DNA of 64,000 nt from an uncultured Paracoccus sp. (GCF_947496875.1 NZ_CANMEH010000003.1:310001-374000), one strand, 5' to 3'; shown: positions 1 through 9,394, counted from the first letter of the stretch. Notes: generated by a model not told the origin, from the sequence alone. Numbers and translations are program-made.

Positions 1-608
1 AGGCAATCTCGAACGCCTCCGCGACGGGGCTGGCCGGAGAGCCCAAGAACATCATCATGCTGACCTCGGACGCCTACGGGGTGATGCCGCCCATCGCGCG
101 CCTGACACCGCAGCAGGCCATGTATCACTTCCTCTCGGGCTTCACCTCCAAGACGCCAGGGACCGAGGACGGCGTCATGGAACCGCAGCCGACATTCTCG
201 ACATGTTTCGGGGCGCCGTTCATGCCTCGCCGGCCCGAGGAATACGGCAGGCTGCTGGCCGAGCGGATCGGAAAGTCGGGTGCGACCTGCTGGCTGGTCA
301 ATACCGGCTGGACGGGCGGCCCGTTCGGAACCGGCAAGCGGATGCCAATAAAGGCGACTCGCGCGCTGCTGACCGCGGCCCTTGACGGGTCGCTGAACAA
401 CGCCGAGTTCCGCACGGACCCGAATTTCGGGTTCGAGGTTCCGGTCAGCGTACCGGGAGTCGACGACACGCTGCTGGACCCCCGGCAGACCTGGGCGGAC
501 GGCGCGGCCTATGACGCCCAGGCGGAAAAGCTGAAGTCCATGTTCCGCGAGAATTTCGAGCAGTACCTGGACAAGGTCGATGAGGACGTGAAGGCCGCCG
601 CGATCTGA
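1..608 (+). CDS. pckA: Phosphoenolpyruvate carboxykinase (ATP), C-terminal part
   Basis: ATP-dependent PEP carboxykinase converts oxaloacetate to phosphoenolpyruvate and CO2, the first committed step of gluconeogenesis, in the cytoplasm. Only the C-terminal part of about 200 residues is present; the gene begins before the window and is already open in frame at base 3. The visible text matches the family closely: [15 protein letters not shown], the [14 protein letters not shown] segment, and the [13 protein letters not shown] stretch near the C-terminus. The ATG at 57 is an internal methionine, not the start. The gene stops at 608 and is followed by a 212-base gap before the mutase gene on the same strand. 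Context suggests a role in making sugars from acetyl-CoA-derived C4 acids. Identity is very secure. Confidence 0.96.
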   Translation, partial: AISNASATGLAGEPKNIIMLTSDAYGVMPPIARLTPQQAMYHFLSGFTSKTPGTEDGVMEPQPTFSTCFGAPFMPRRPEEYGRLLAERIGKSGATCWLVNTGWTGGPFGTGKRMPIKATRALLTAALDGSLNNAEFRTDPNFGFEVPVSVPGVDDTLLDPRQTWADGAAYDAQAEKLKSMFRENFEQYLDKVDEDVKAAAI

Positions 609-820
609 ACGGTGCAGCAGCCGGCGCCGTGCTGGGGTTCGCCGACTTTGATCGCGGCCCAAGCACTGCGTCCTGCCGAGGCGGTTCGGGTAACTCCTGG
701 CCGGCCCCTGCGACGGTCGGCGCGAGATTTTCCGCCGATGCCGCACCGCAGAGAATTGACGGCGCAACATTCCGTCCCTAATTCGGGTGCGCGAGGAATA
801 AAGTTGCGGAAAGGGGTCGC

Positions 821-2779
821 ATGAGGACCAAGGACAAACCCTGGCTGTTCAGGACCTACGCCGGACATTCGACGGCGGCCAAGTCGAACGCCCTTTACCG
901 CAGCAACCTGTCGAAGGGGCAGACGGGGCTCTCCGTCGCTTTCGATCTTCCCACCCAGACCGGCTATGACAGCGACCACGTGCTGGCCAGGGGCGAGGTC
1001 GGAAAGGTCGGCGTGCCGGTCGGCCATCTGGGGGACATGCGGGCACTGTTCGACCAGATCCCGCTGGAGAAGATGAACACCTCGATGACGATCAACGCGA
1101 CGGCCCCATGGCTGCTGGCGCTGTACATCGCCGTCGCCGAGGAGCAGGGCGCCGACGTGGCGCAGCTGCAGGGCACGGTGCAGAATGACATCATCAAGGA
1201 ATATCTGTCCCGCGGCACCTATATCTGCCCGCCCAAGCCGAGCCTGCGGATGATCACCGACGTGGCCGCCTACACGGCCGAGCATCTTCCCAAGTGGAAC
1301 CCGATGAACGTCTGTTCCTATCATCTGCAGGAGGCGGGGGCGACGCCGGAACAGGAACTGGCCTATGCGCTGGCGACGGGCATCGCGGTACTCGACGACC
1401 TGAAGGGAAAGGTGGATGCCGCCGATTTCCCTGCGATGGTGGGGCGGATCAGCTTCTTCGTGAATGCCGGCATCCGCTTCGTGACGGAACTCTGCAAGAT
1501 GCGTGCCTTCACCGAGCTGTGGGACGAGATCTGTCGCGATCGCTACGGGATCGAGGAGGAGAAGTACCGGCGCTTCCGGTATGGCGTGCAGGTCAACAGC
1601 CTCGGGCTGACGGAGCAGCAGCCGGAAAACAATGTCTACCGCATCCTCATCGAGATGCTGGCCGTGACGCTGTCCAGGAACGCGCGGGCCCGGGCCGTGC
1701 AACTGCCCGCCTGGAACGAGGCGCTGGGACTGCCCCGCCCCTTCGACCAGCAGTGGTCGCTGCGCATGCAGCAGATCATGGCCTACGAGACCGACCTGCT
1801 GGAATTTGACGATCTGTTCGACGGCAACCCTGCCATCGCTGCCAAGGTCGATGAACTGAAGCAGCGCGCCCGCGACGAGTTGGCGACGCTCGACGCCATG
1901 GGTGGGGCGATCGCGTCCATCGACTACATGAAGTCGCGACTGGTCGAGGCGAATGCTGCGCGGCTGAACCGGGTCGAGGATGGCGAGACGATCGTAGTGG
2001 GGGTGAACCGCTGGCAACAGGGCGAACCATCGCCCCTGACGGCAGGCGACGGTGGCATCATGGTCGTCGACCCTGCGGTCGAGGCCGACCAGATCACCCG
2101 ACTGGACGCGTGGCGCGCCAGCCGTGACAACGCGGCGGTCGAGGCCGCGCTGGCGCAATTGCGCGATGACGCGGCCGCGGGGCGCAACGTCATGCCGGCG
2201 TCGATCACGGCGGCAAAGGCGGGTGCGACGACCGGTGAGTGGGCAGGCGTCATGCGCGCCGTCCATGGTGAATACCGGGGTCCGACCGGTGTCTCCCCCT
2301 CGCCCAGCAACAGGACGGAAGGGCTGGAACCGATCCGCGAGGCGGTGGACGCGGTCAGCGCCAAGCTGGGCCGGAGGCTGAAGTTCGTGGTGGGCAAGCC
2401 CGGGCTGGATGGTCATTCCAACGGTGCCGAACAGATCGCCTTTCGCGCGCGGGACTGCGGGATCGACATCACCTATGACGGCATCCGCCTGACCCCGGAA
2501 CAGATCGTCGCTGCCGCCCGCGACCAGTCCGCCCATGTGGTGGGGCTGTCGATCCTGTCGGGCAGCCACCTGCCGCTGGTCAGGGACGTCATCAAGCGGA
2601 TGCGTGAGGCGGGGCTGGGTCATGTCCCGGTGATCGTCGGCGGCATCATCCCGGACGACGATGCGGTGCGACTGCGCGAGATGGGCGTGACCCGCGTCTA
2701 CACGCCCAAGGACTTCGAACTGAACCGGATCATGATGGACCTGGTTGCGCTGGTGGACCCGCAGGAACAGGCCGCCTGA
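821..2779 (+). CDS. ecm: Ethylmalonyl-CoA mutase / MeaA-type B12-dependent acyl-CoA mutase
   Basis: A 652-residue adenosylcobalamin-dependent acyl-CoA mutase. The N-terminal ~500 residues form the substrate-binding barrel (AFDLPTQTGYDSDH and NTSMTINATAPWLLALY are typical). The C-terminal ~130 residues are the B12 domain, with the Asp-x-His-x-x-Gly cobalt-ligand motif in GLDGHSNG at about residues 530-535. In Rhodobacter relatives, proteins of this length and type isomerise ethylmalonyl-CoA to methylsuccinyl-CoA in the ethylmalonyl-CoA pathway of acetate assimilation. True methylmalonyl-CoA mutase large subunits are longer, about 710 residues or more. The start follows a GGAAAGGGG ribosome site. 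The crotonyl-CoA carboxylase/reductase gene often found beside ecm is not here; pckA is upstream instead. Choosing ethylmalonyl- over methylmalonyl-CoA as substrate is inference from length and overall resemblance. Confidence 0.88.
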   Translation: MRTKDKPWLFRTYAGHSTAAKSNALYRSNLSKGQTGLSVAFDLPTQTGYDSDHVLARGEVGKVGVPVGHLGDMRALFDQIPLEKMNTSMTINATAPWLLALYIAVAEEQGADVAQLQGTVQNDIIKEYLSRGTYICPPKPSLRMITDVAAYTAEHLPKWNPMNVCSYHLQEAGATPEQELAYALATGIAVLDDLKGKVDAADFPAMVGRISFFVNAGIRFVTELCKMRAFTELWDEICRDRYGIEEEKYRRFRYGVQVNSLGLTEQQPENNVYRILIEMLAVTLSRNARARAVQLPAWNEALGLPRPFDQQWSLRMQQIMAYETDLLEFDDLFDGNPAIAAKVDELKQRARDELATLDAMGGAIASIDYMKSRLVEANAARLNRVEDGETIVVGVNRWQQGEPSPLTAGDGGIMVVDPAVEADQITRLDAWRASRDNAAVEAALAQLRDDAAAGRNVMPASITAAKAGATTGEWAGVMRAVHGEYRGPTGVSPSPSNRTEGLEPIREAVDAVSAKLGRRLKFVVGKPGLDGHSNGAEQIAFRARDCGIDITYDGIRLTPEQIVAAARDQSAHVVGLSILSGSHLPLVRDVIKRMREAGLGHVPVIVGGIIPDDDAVRLREMGVTRVYTPKDFELNRIMMDLVALVDPQEQAA

Positions 2780-2866
2780 CGCAGCTTTTGCCGCCGCGTC
2801 ACTCGAAGCGATCTCTCTCCGGGGCCTGTCGGCACAATAGTGCCGCTTCGCTGCTGGCCGGTCACA

Positions 2867-2893
2867 AAAAAGGGGGCTGAGTGCCCCCTTTTT
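2867..2893. terminator. Bidirectional intrinsic terminator
   Basis: A perfect 11-base-pair stem (AAAAAGGGGGC / GCCCCCTTTTT) with a five-base loop lies between the convergent mutase gene and the fasciclin gene. A-tract and T-tract flank the GC core on both sides, so it can end transcription in both directions. Confidence 0.9.
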
Positions 2894-2914
2894 CCGTTCC
2901 GGATGATCGCTGGA

Positions 2915-3523
2915 TCAGTTGGTCGGCGCAGCGGTGACGTCAGTTGCGGGCTCATCTGCAGCGGCGTCCGCCGGCGCCTCTGCCGGGGCGACTGGGGTCA
3001 GAACGCCATTGATCACGTGCACGACCCCGTTGCCGGCCTCGAGGTCGGCGGTCGTGACGGTCACGAGATCGTTGATGCGAACCTCTCCATCGACGGCGGT
3101 CAGGTTCAGCCTGCAGTTCCCGAGGGTCGTCACCGTCGCCGTGCCGTTGCCGGCCTCGATCATCCCGGTCACGTCCGCGGCCAGCGCCTTGTTGGTCAGC
3201 ACGTGGCAGCCGAGAATGCTTTTCAGCGTGGCCTTGTCCTCTTCCGCCAGCGCCGCCTCAAGTGCACCCGCGGGCAGCGCCCCGAAAGCCTCGTCGGTGG
3301 GGGCGAACACGGTGTAAGGACCTTCGCCCGACAGCGTTTCGGCCAGGCCGGCCTCGATCACTGCGGTTTCCAGCGTCGTGTGATCATCGGAGCCGACCAC
3401 CACGTCGACAACGGTCGCCGGCATGTCCGGGGAGTCCGTCTGGGCCTGGGCCTGCGCCAGAGCGACACCACCTGTCAGCATCACGAAGGCAGCGGCGGTC
3501 GTCGTCAGTTTGGATAGGGTCAT
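2915..3523 (-). CDS. Secreted fasciclin (FAS1) domain protein
   Basis: A 202-residue exported protein. Residues 1-28 look like a signal peptide (charged start, hydrophobic core AAAFVMLTGGVALA, Ala-rich cleavage region). The rest is one FAS1 domain with the expected landmarks: an early VVVGSDDHTTLETAV segment, GPYTVFAPTDEAF, and NGVVHVINGVLTP near the end. An Ala/Pro/Asp-rich tail of about 25 residues follows. FAS1 domains act in adhesion or protein-protein contact at the cell surface, and the ligand cannot be read from sequence. The start at 3523 is fixed by an AGGAGG ribosome site eight bases upstream. The frame stays open further 5', but that part is antisense to nothing recognisable and lacks a start signal. 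No operon partner is evident. Confidence 0.9.
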   Translation of the reverse strand: MTLSKLTTTAAAFVMLTGGVALAQAQAQTDSPDMPATVVDVVVGSDDHTTLETAVIEAGLAETLSGEGPYTVFAPTDEAFGALPAGALEAALAEEDKATLKSILGCHVLTNKALAADVTGMIEAGNGTATVTTLGNCRLNLTAVDGEVRINDLVTVTTADLEAGNGVVHVINGVLTPVAPAEAPADAAADEPATDVTAAPTN

Positions 3524-3615
3524 CGATGTTCCTCCTGGTGGCAATGCGTGGTTAACGACCCGGCCGCGGAAACGGCTGCACGCCTTACGCATTCGTGATC
3601 GCCGGCCTGTCCGGG

Positions 3616-4512
3616 TCAGTCCCGGAGCAGCAGCAGCAGGGCGCCGATCGTCGCCAGCACACCCGGCAGCACGATCAGTCCCGGAAATCCCTGCCCTGAC
3701 GTCGATTCCAGCACGATCACCCAGGCCGGGATCAGGTAGGTGTAGGCCATGACCTTGGCCGCTGGCAGCCGCATCGCCGAGAACTGCAGCAGAACCGTCG
3801 TCGCGGCGCTGGCAAACACCGCGAGGTAGATCAGCGTGATCCAGACGATCGCCGGAAGGCTGACCCACGGGGTGGCGGCAATGGCAGGCCCGCCCCAGAC
3901 CGCCAGGACCAGCGCCGCGCCGGCCAGTGTCCCGAATGCAAAGGTCAGCGGGCGCTCGCCACGGTTCAGATGCCGGACCATCGGGGTATACAGCGCGTGG
4001 GCGACACAGCCGACCAGATAGATCGCCTCGCCCCTGCCAAGCTCCAGCCGTGCCATCGCCGCCAGGTCGCCGCGAAAGATGACCCACAGGGCACCGCCGG
4101 CCCCCAGCGTCAACGCCAGCGCCATCCGGCCGGTGGTCCGCTGTCGCATCAACCACCACCCGAAACCCGCCGACAGGACCGGGGTCAGCGTGAAGACCGC
4201 GCTGGCCGAGACCGCCGGCGCGGTCTTCAGCCCATCGAACATCAGGACGAAGTAGAAGGCGAACAGCCCTCCGACGATCAGGAAGCGCCAGGGTTCACGG
4301 AACGCGGATCGCGACAGCCCTGGCCCTGCCAGCACGATCCCTCCGAGAATGCCCGCTGCGAGCGCCAGACGGGCGGCACTGATCGCCGCCGGGTCGATCA
4401 GGTTGGCGGCCCGCACCCCGAGCGAGAAGGATCCCGCGACCAGCAGCGAAAACAGCAGCATCGCCGCATGGCCGCGAAGCGACTCGACCCGCGTATTCGG
4501 CGGCACCGTCAC
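3616..4512 (-). CDS. EamA/DMT-superfamily inner-membrane transporter
   Basis: A 298-residue, very hydrophobic protein with about ten predicted membrane helices in the duplicated five-plus-five layout of EamA (DUF6) transporters. Helices include MLLFSLLVAGSFSLGVRAA at the N-terminus and a final GVLATIGALLLLL. A conserved 'TPVLSAGFGWWLMRQ' helix end and a 'MAYTYLIPAW' segment support the family. These proteins export or exchange metabolites such as amino acids or nucleosides; the substrate cannot be assigned. The GTG start at 4512 overlaps the stop of the upstream AhpD-like gene (GTGA), so the two are translationally coupled and probably co-transcribed. Confidence 0.88.
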   Translation of the reverse strand: MTVPPNTRVESLRGHAAMLLFSLLVAGSFSLGVRAANLIDPAAISAARLALAAGILGGIVLAGPGLSRSAFREPWRFLIVGGLFAFYFVLMFDGLKTAPAVSASAVFTLTPVLSAGFGWWLMRQRTTGRMALALTLGAGGALWVIFRGDLAAMARLELGRGEAIYLVGCVAHALYTPMVRHLNRGERPLTFAFGTLAGAALVLAVWGGPAIAATPWVSLPAIVWITLIYLAVFASAATTVLLQFSAMRLPAAKVMAYTYLIPAWVIVLESTSGQGFPGLIVLPGVLATIGALLLLLRD

Positions 4513-5084
4513 CCACGGCCGAGCGTGTAGAATTCCTCGTTCGGCGAGATGTCCGCCATGTTGACCAGCCGGTTCGACATGCCAAAGAACGCAGCGATGG
4601 CCCCGATGTCCCAGATCTCATCGGTGGTGAACCCGCCCTCGAGGAGGTCGAGGTGGTCGTCCTCGGTGATGTTCTCGGCGTCGATCGCCACGGCCTCGGC
4701 GAACTCCAGCATCGCCCGGTGACGGTCCGACAGCGGCGCCTTGCGCCAGTTGACCGCGAGCTGGTCGGCGATCAGCGGATCCTTGGCGCGGATGCGGAGG
4801 ATCGCCCCGTGTGCCACGACGCAGTACTGGCAGCGGTTCAGCCCGGACGTCGCGACCACGATCATCTCGCGCTCGGCCTTGCTGAGCCCCTCGTCCTTGT
4901 CCATCAGCGCGTCGTGGTAGGCAAAGAAGGCGCGGAACTCGGCGGGGCGATGCGCAAGCGCCAGAAAGATGTTCGGGACGAAACTCGACTTCTCCTGCAC
5001 GGCGCGGATCATCTCCTGCATGTCCGGGGGCAGGCTGCGCAGGTTGGGAACGGTAAAGCGGCTGATCGTAGGGGTCATGGTCAT
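4509..5084 (-). CDS. AhpD-like / carboxymuconolactone decarboxylase family, peroxidase-related protein
   Basis: A 191-residue all-helical protein of the AhpD/CMD superfamily. It carries the redox motif CQYCVVAHG, a CxxC pair followed by a histidine four residues later, as in AhpD alkylhydroperoxidases, at about residues 88-96. The length and the opening 'SFVPNIFLALAHRP' fit the subfamily annotated as uncharacterised peroxidase-related enzymes. The likely role is thiol-based peroxide or disulfide chemistry in the cytoplasm; the true substrate is unknown. The start at 5084 has an AGGAG site at good spacing; a longer open frame upstream overlaps the 5' side of ffh and is not credible. It is coupled to the EamA transporter downstream and divergent from ffh. 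Confidence 0.85.
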   Translation of the reverse strand: MTMTPTISRFTVPNLRSLPPDMQEMIRAVQEKSSFVPNIFLALAHRPAEFRAFFAYHDALMDKDEGLSKAEREMIVVATSGLNRCQYCVVAHGAILRIRAKDPLIADQLAVNWRKAPLSDRHRAMLEFAEAVAIDAENITEDDHLDLLEGGFTTDEIWDIGAIAAFFGMSNRLVNMADISPNEEFYTLGRG

Positions 5085-5246
5085 GGCGGATCTCCTTGCG
5101 CCTTGACTCTCTCGGTCCGGTCTGGAATGTCCAGCCGGATTCCCGGAGGGTTCAGCCTTCCGGTCCCCGCTGGCCGGGGATCGCCCCCCGTCAGCGCGGC
5201 TGCGCCCACGGGGGCGACTGGTGTTTGACGCAAGCGGAGGCCCGCG

Positions 5247-6743
5247 ATGTTCGAGAACCTGTCCGATCGGCTTGGCGGCGTCTTCGACCGGCTGACCAAG
5301 CAGGGTGCGCTCAGCCCCGACGACGTCACCGCGGCCATGCGCGAGGTGCGCCAGGCGCTGCTCGATGCCGATGTCTCTTTGCCCGTGGTCCGCAGTTTCG
5401 TGCGCGCCGTGTCGGCCAAGGCTACCGGCGCTGCGGTGACAAAGTCGATCAGCCCCGGACAGCAGGTCGTCAAGATCGTCCATGACGAGCTGATCGCAAT
5501 GCTACAGGGCGAGGACGCGCCCGAAACCCTGCGCATCGACAGCCCGCCCGCGCCCATCCTGATGGTGGGTCTGCAGGGGTCGGGCAAGACCACGACCACG
5601 GCAAAGCTCGCCAAGCGGTTGAAGGACCGGGAGCGCAAGCGGGTGCTGATGGCGTCGCTCGACACCAACCGGCCGGCCGCCATGGAGCAGCTGGCGATCC
5701 TGGGCCAGCAGGTCGGCGTCGACACGCTGCCGATCGTGCCGGGCGAAAACGCGGTGCAGATCGCCCGCCGTGCCAAGCAGCAGGCGACGCTGGGCGGATA
5801 CGACGTCTACATGCTCGACACAGCCGGCCGCCTGCACATCGATCAGCTGCTGATGGACGAGGTGACCCAGGTCCGCGACGTCGCCAACCCGCGCGAGACG
5901 CTGCTGGTGGTGGACGGGCTGACCGGCCAGGACGCGGTCAACGTCGCGGCGGAATTCGACGGCAAGGTCGGGATTTCCGGCGTCGTGCTGACCCGCATGG
6001 ATGGCGATGGGCGCGGCGGCGCGGCGCTGTCGATGCGCGCGGTCACCGGCAAGCCGATCCGCTTTGTGGGCTTGGGCGAAAAGCTGGACGCGCTGGAAGG
6101 GTTCGATGCGCAGCGCGTCGCCGGCCGGATCCTGGGCATGGGCGATATCGTCGCGCTGGTCGAAAAGGCGCAGGAAACGCTGGAGATCGAGCAGGCCGAG
6201 CGCATGATGAAGCGCTTTGCCAAGGGCCTGTTCAACATGAACGACCTCAAAGGTCAGCTGGAACAGATGCTCAAGATGGGCGGGATGCAGTCGATCATGG
6301 GCATGATGCCCGGCATGGGCAAGATGGCCAAGCAGGCCGAGGCCGCCGGAATGGACGACACCGCGATCCGCCGGCAGATCGCGTTGATCAACTCGATGAC
6401 CAAGAAGGAACGCGCCAATCCCGAACTGTTGCAGGCCAGCCGCAAGAAGCGGATCGCGGCCGGCGCCGGGCTGGACGTGGCCGAGTTGAACCGGCTGCTC
6501 AAGATGCAGCGGCAGATGGCGGACACGATGAAGAAGGTCAGCAAGATGGGCAAGGGCGCCATGCTGAAGCAGGCGATGCGCTCCATGACCGGCAAGGGCG
6601 GCGGATTGCCCGACCTCGCAGATGTCGATCCGGCCAAGATGGCCGAGGCGACGAAGATGCTGCAGGACCGGAAAGGCCTGGGCGGCCAACTCGGGCAAGC
6701 CGGGCTGCCCGGCGGCCTGTCCGGACTGTTCGGCACGAAATGA
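5247..6743 (+). CDS. ffh: Signal recognition particle protein Ffh
   Basis: The SRP54 GTPase that binds 4.5S RNA and signal sequences emerging from ribosomes and delivers them to FtsY at the membrane. 498 residues. The N domain is residues 1-95; the G domain has P-loop GLQGSGKTTTT at about 107 and DTAGRLHID and TRMDGDGRGGAA further on. The methionine-rich M domain starts near 330 (many Met clusters such as MGGMQSIMGMMPGMGKMAK). The C-terminus ends in a Gly/Leu-rich tail. It begins the cluster that runs through chorismate mutase to the ribosomal genes and is divergent from the AhpD-like gene. A GGAGG site precedes the ATG. Confidence 0.97.
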   Translation: MFENLSDRLGGVFDRLTKQGALSPDDVTAAMREVRQALLDADVSLPVVRSFVRAVSAKATGAAVTKSISPGQQVVKIVHDELIAMLQGEDAPETLRIDSPPAPILMVGLQGSGKTTTTAKLAKRLKDRERKRVLMASLDTNRPAAMEQLAILGQQVGVDTLPIVPGENAVQIARRAKQQATLGGYDVYMLDTAGRLHIDQLLMDEVTQVRDVANPRETLLVVDGLTGQDAVNVAAEFDGKVGISGVVLTRMDGDGRGGAALSMRAVTGKPIRFVGLGEKLDALEGFDAQRVAGRILGMGDIVALVEKAQETLEIEQAERMMKRFAKGLFNMNDLKGQLEQMLKMGGMQSIMGMMPGMGKMAKQAEAAGMDDTAIRRQIALINSMTKKERANPELLQASRKKRIAAGAGLDVAELNRLLKMQRQMADTMKKVSKMGKGAMLKQAMRSMTGKGGGLPDLADVDPAKMAEATKMLQDRKGLGGQLGQAGLPGGLSGLFGTK

Positions 6744-6795
6744 GAACGCTGCGACTTGTGAGCGGCGTCGCATGCTGCGCTGAAGGGACGACCGC

Positions 6796-7095
6796 ATGAG
6801 CGAGGATGCCGTTGCCAAGGCTGCCTCGGTGCTGGCCGACCATCGCGCCAGCATCGATCGGCTGGACGCGATCCTGGTCTATACCCTGGCCGAGCGGTTC
6901 AAGCACACCCAGTCCGTCGGCCGGCTGAAGGCCAGCCATGACCTGCCGCCGTCCGATCCCGCCCGCGAGGCCGCCCAGATCGAGCGGCTTCAACGCCTCG
7001 CCCGCGAGGCCGACCTCGACCCCGAGTTTGCCCGAAAGTTCCTGAACTTCGTCATCTCCGAAGTCATCCGGCACCACGAACAGATGCAGAAATGA
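6796..7095 (+). CDS. Chorismate mutase, AroQ class, monofunctional
   Basis: A 99-residue all-helical AroQ-type chorismate mutase, which converts chorismate to prephenate for phenylalanine and tyrosine synthesis. The order of key features fits: an N-terminal helix with the Arg that contacts substrate ([16 protein letters not shown]), the central '[17 protein letters not shown]' helix with Lys, and a C-terminal '[18 protein letters not shown]' helix. AAGGGA precedes the ATG. It lies between ffh and rpsP. From memory this placement is usual in Rhodobacteraceae; there is no pathway partner nearby, so its position probably reflects shared growth-linked expression. Confidence 0.92.
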   Translation: MSEDAVAKAASVLADHRASIDRLDAILVYTLAERFKHTQSVGRLKASHDLPPSDPAREAAQIERLQRLAREADLDPEFARKFLNFVISEVIRHHEQMQK

Positions 7096-7123
7096 TCCCA
7101 CGCCACACGCAAGGAGTAACAGC

Positions 7124-7573
7124 ATGGCCATGAAGATCCGGCTCGCCCGCGGCGGGTCCAACAAACGCCCCCATTACGCCATCGTCGCGTCCGATTCCCG
7201 GATGCCGCGCGACGGCCGCTTCATCGAGAAGCTGGGCACCTACAACCCGCTGCTGCCGCGTGACAGCGAAGACCGGATCAAGATGGACATGGACCGGGTG
7301 CAGTACTGGCTGGGCCAGGGCGCGCAGCCGACCGATCGCGTCGCCCGTTTCCTGGAAGCTGCCGGCGTGCGCGAACGCACCGAGCGCGCCAATCTGAAAA
7401 AGGGCGAGCCCGGCAAGGCCGCCAAGGAACGCGCGGAAAAACGCGCGGCCCGTGACGCCGCGGCGCGTGAGGCCGAGGAAGCCGCGAAGAACGCGCCGGC
7501 CGAGGACACCGCGGCGACGGACGAGGCGGCGCTGGACGCGTCCGAGGCAACCAGCGGCACCGAAAGCCCCTGA
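7124..7573 (+). CDS. rpsP: 30S ribosomal protein S16 with long C-terminal extension
   Basis: Small-subunit protein bS16, needed for 30S assembly. The first ~80 residues are the conserved core ([20 protein letters not shown] at the start, then [20 protein letters not shown]). The remaining ~70 residues are an Ala/Glu/Lys-rich extension that turns acidic and probably is helical then disordered. Most bacterial S16 proteins have about 80-90 residues; long tails are common in alphaproteobacteria. A clear AAGGAG site precedes the ATG. It starts the classic S16-RimM-TrmD-L19 order. Confidence 0.97.
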   Translation: MAMKIRLARGGSNKRPHYAIVASDSRMPRDGRFIEKLGTYNPLLPRDSEDRIKMDMDRVQYWLGQGAQPTDRVARFLEAAGVRERTERANLKKGEPGKAAKERAEKRAARDAAAREAEEAAKNAPAEDTAATDEAALDASEATSGTESP

Positions 7574-7659
7574 GCGATGCCGCCGGCGGCCCTGCGGCTG
7601 ACAAGCCGCCCGGCCGCCGGCCAGCACCTGCAGCACCCTGCCCTGAACGGAGCAAGCGG

Positions 7660-8157
7660 ATGACCGATCGCGTCTGTGTGGGGGCCATCGCCGGCGCCTT
7701 CGGGGTGCGTGGCGAGGTCCGGCTGAAGAGCTTCTGCACGGTGGCACGAGACATCGCCACCTACGGACCGCTCACGACCGAGGACGGAAGCCGCAGCTTC
7801 GACGTGCAACTGACCCGCCCCGGAGCAGGTGCGTTGGGCGCACGCCTGTCCGGCGTCGCAAGCCGCGAACAGGCCGAAGCGCTCAAGGGGACCACTCTCT
7901 GGGCCGACCGAGCGGCACTGCCGGCGCTGCCTGACGACGAATTTTACCACGCCGACCTCATCGGGCTGGAGGTGGTGGACACCGGCGGCGTCACGCTGGG
8001 CCGGGTGCGGGCGATCTACGATCACGGGGCGGGCGACATCCTCGAGTTGCTGGGTCCCCGGGGAACACTGCTGATCCCCTTTACCCGCGCCGCGGTGCCG
8101 ACTGTCGACCTGGCCGCGGGACGCATCGTGGCCGACCCGCCGGAAGCCGACGAATGA
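7660..8157 (+). CDS. rimM: 16S rRNA processing protein RimM
   Basis: A 165-residue assembly factor that binds S19 and the 3' domain of 16S rRNA during 30S maturation. The N-terminal RimM barrel opens with [20 protein letters not shown], and the PRC-barrel half carries the '[17 protein letters not shown]' landmark and ends with the '[20 protein letters not shown]' strand region. The start has an ACGGAGC ribosome site. The stop overlaps the next small membrane gene by four bases, so translation is coupled. Confidence 0.95.
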   Translation: MTDRVCVGAIAGAFGVRGEVRLKSFCTVARDIATYGPLTTEDGSRSFDVQLTRPGAGALGARLSGVASREQAEALKGTTLWADRAALPALPDDEFYHADLIGLEVVDTGGVTLGRVRAIYDHGAGDILELLGPRGTLLIPFTRAAVPTVDLAAGRIVADPPEADE

Positions 8158-8504
8158 GGGCGGCCCCTGCCCCGCTGGTCCGGCTTGCCGGCGCCATGCT
8201 GATCCTGGCTGCAGCCGGACTGGCGGGCCTGGGCGGCGCCAGGGGATGGGCAGCGGGCAGTTTCGGCTTTCTTGCCGTCGCCGTGCTGATGCTGGAGCGG
8301 GGCGAGCGATGGGTGACGCCACCGCATCTTGCCGGCGCGGCGATCCTGGCGATGGCGCTGCCGCTGCTGCTGTTCGCCCTTGGTCGCTGGACCGCTGGCC
8401 GGATGACGGCGCCACCTGCTTGGGGTCTGCTGCCCCCGCTGGCCCTGGCTGCCGCCGGGGCGGCGCTGACCCGCTTCGGCCTTGGCCGGGACGCACGCCG
8501 ATGA
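8154..8504 (+). CDS. Small hydrophobic membrane protein of unknown function
   Basis: A 116-residue protein I do not recognise. It has three or four hydrophobic stretches: [17 protein letters not shown] at the N-terminus, an [15 protein letters not shown] segment, [16 protein letters not shown], and a C-terminal [13 protein letters not shown]. It is therefore an inner-membrane protein, with short Arg-rich loops that put the C-terminus in the cytoplasm by the positive-inside rule. It overlaps rimM by four bases at its start and trmD by four bases (ATGA) at its end, so it is locked into the ribosomal operon. The tight coupling and codon use like its neighbours argue that it is a real gene rather than an open frame by chance. 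Confidence 0.72.
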   Translation: MRAAPAPLVRLAGAMLILAAAGLAGLGGARGWAAGSFGFLAVAVLMLERGERWVTPPHLAGAAILAMALPLLLFALGRWTAGRMTAPPAWGLLPPLALAAAGAALTRFGLGRDARR

Positions 8505-9394
8505 CCGATCCGCCGGGTTCGCCTGGCCCCGTCCCGACTACCTCCGGTCAGACTACCGGCGACGAGACAGCCGAGCCCCGGGCGCGGACCCCGTGGACGG
8601 CCCAGATCATCACGCTGTTCCCCGAGGCGTTTCCCGGAACCCTCGGCCTGTCCCTGACCGGCCGTGCGCTGGCCGAGGGGCTGTGGACCATGCGCACCAT
8701 CCCGCTGCGGCAGTTCGGGACCGGCCGGCACCGCAATGTCGACGACACCCCGACCGGCGGCGGCGCCGGAATGGTGCTGCGCCCCGACGTGATGGCCGCC
8801 GCGCTGCGTGAGGCAGAGGCGGCCACCCCGGGGCTGCCGGTGATCTACCTGTCCCCCCGCGGCGCGCCACTGACCCAGGCGACCGCCCGCCGCCTGGCCG
8901 CCGGCCCGGGTGTGACTCTGATTTCCGGCCGGTTCGAGGGGGTTGACCAGCGGGTGCTCGACGCCTTCGAGGTCACCGAGATCAGTATCGGCGACTATGT
9001 CCTGACCGGTGGCGAGATCGCCGCGCAGGTCTTGATCGACGCGACCGTCCGCCTTATACCGCGCGTGCTGGGGAACCGTGAATCGCTGGCCGAGGAATCC
9101 TTTTCCGACGGTCTTCTCGAACATCCGCAGTACACGAAGCCCGCCGTCTGGGAAGGCCGCGCGACCCCCGATGTCCTTTTGTCGGGGAATCACGCGGCCA
9201 TTGCGCAGTGGCGGGAAAAGCAGGCCCAGTGCCTGACCAAGCAACGCCGCCCCGATCTGTGGCGGGCATGGACCGGCCGCAAGGCCGCCATGGACCCGAC
9301 AAAGGACCGGCAGCTCTCGGGCGCATTAGACCAAGCGCGGGACCGCCGCGCGCATCGAAAGGACCACAGCGATGAACCTGATCGCGCAGATTGA
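8501..9394 (+). CDS. trmD: tRNA (guanine-37-N1)-methyltransferase TrmD
   Basis: Methylates G37 of tRNAs that read C-starting codons, preventing frameshifts; acts as a dimer with a trefoil knot. 297 residues. The knot motifs are clear: [28 protein letters not shown], and [20 protein letters not shown], followed by the [15 protein letters not shown] region. The ATG at 8501 overlaps the upstream stop (ATGA). This start adds a ~33-residue Pro/Thr-rich leader before the conserved '[12 protein letters not shown]' opening; a later start is possible but no better signal is visible. The gene end runs 23 bases into rplS. Confidence 0.95.
   Translation: MTDPPGSPGPVPTTSGQTTGDETAEPRARTPWTAQIITLFPEAFPGTLGLSLTGRALAEGLWTMRTIPLRQFGTGRHRNVDDTPTGGGAGMVLRPDVMAAALREAEAATPGLPVIYLSPRGAPLTQATARRLAAGPGVTLISGRFEGVDQRVLDAFEVTEISIGDYVLTGGEIAAQVLIDATVRLIPRVLGNRESLAEESFSDGLLEHPQYTKPAVWEGRATPDVLLSGNHAAIAQWREKQAQCLTKQRRPDLWRAWTGRKAAMDPTKDRQLSGALDQARDRRAHRKDHSDEPDRAD

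Noticed and set aside
609..820. A cobalamin riboswitch before the B12-dependent mutase.
   Set aside because: No B12-box-like sequence was seen in the gap.
612..824. A 70-residue ORF between pckA and the mutase gene.
   Set aside because: No ribosome site, Arg/Pro-rich composition and no recognisable text; it overlaps the start of the mutase gene.
509..2623. A 704-codon minus-strand open frame.
   Set aside because: Antisense shadow of the B12-dependent mutase gene.
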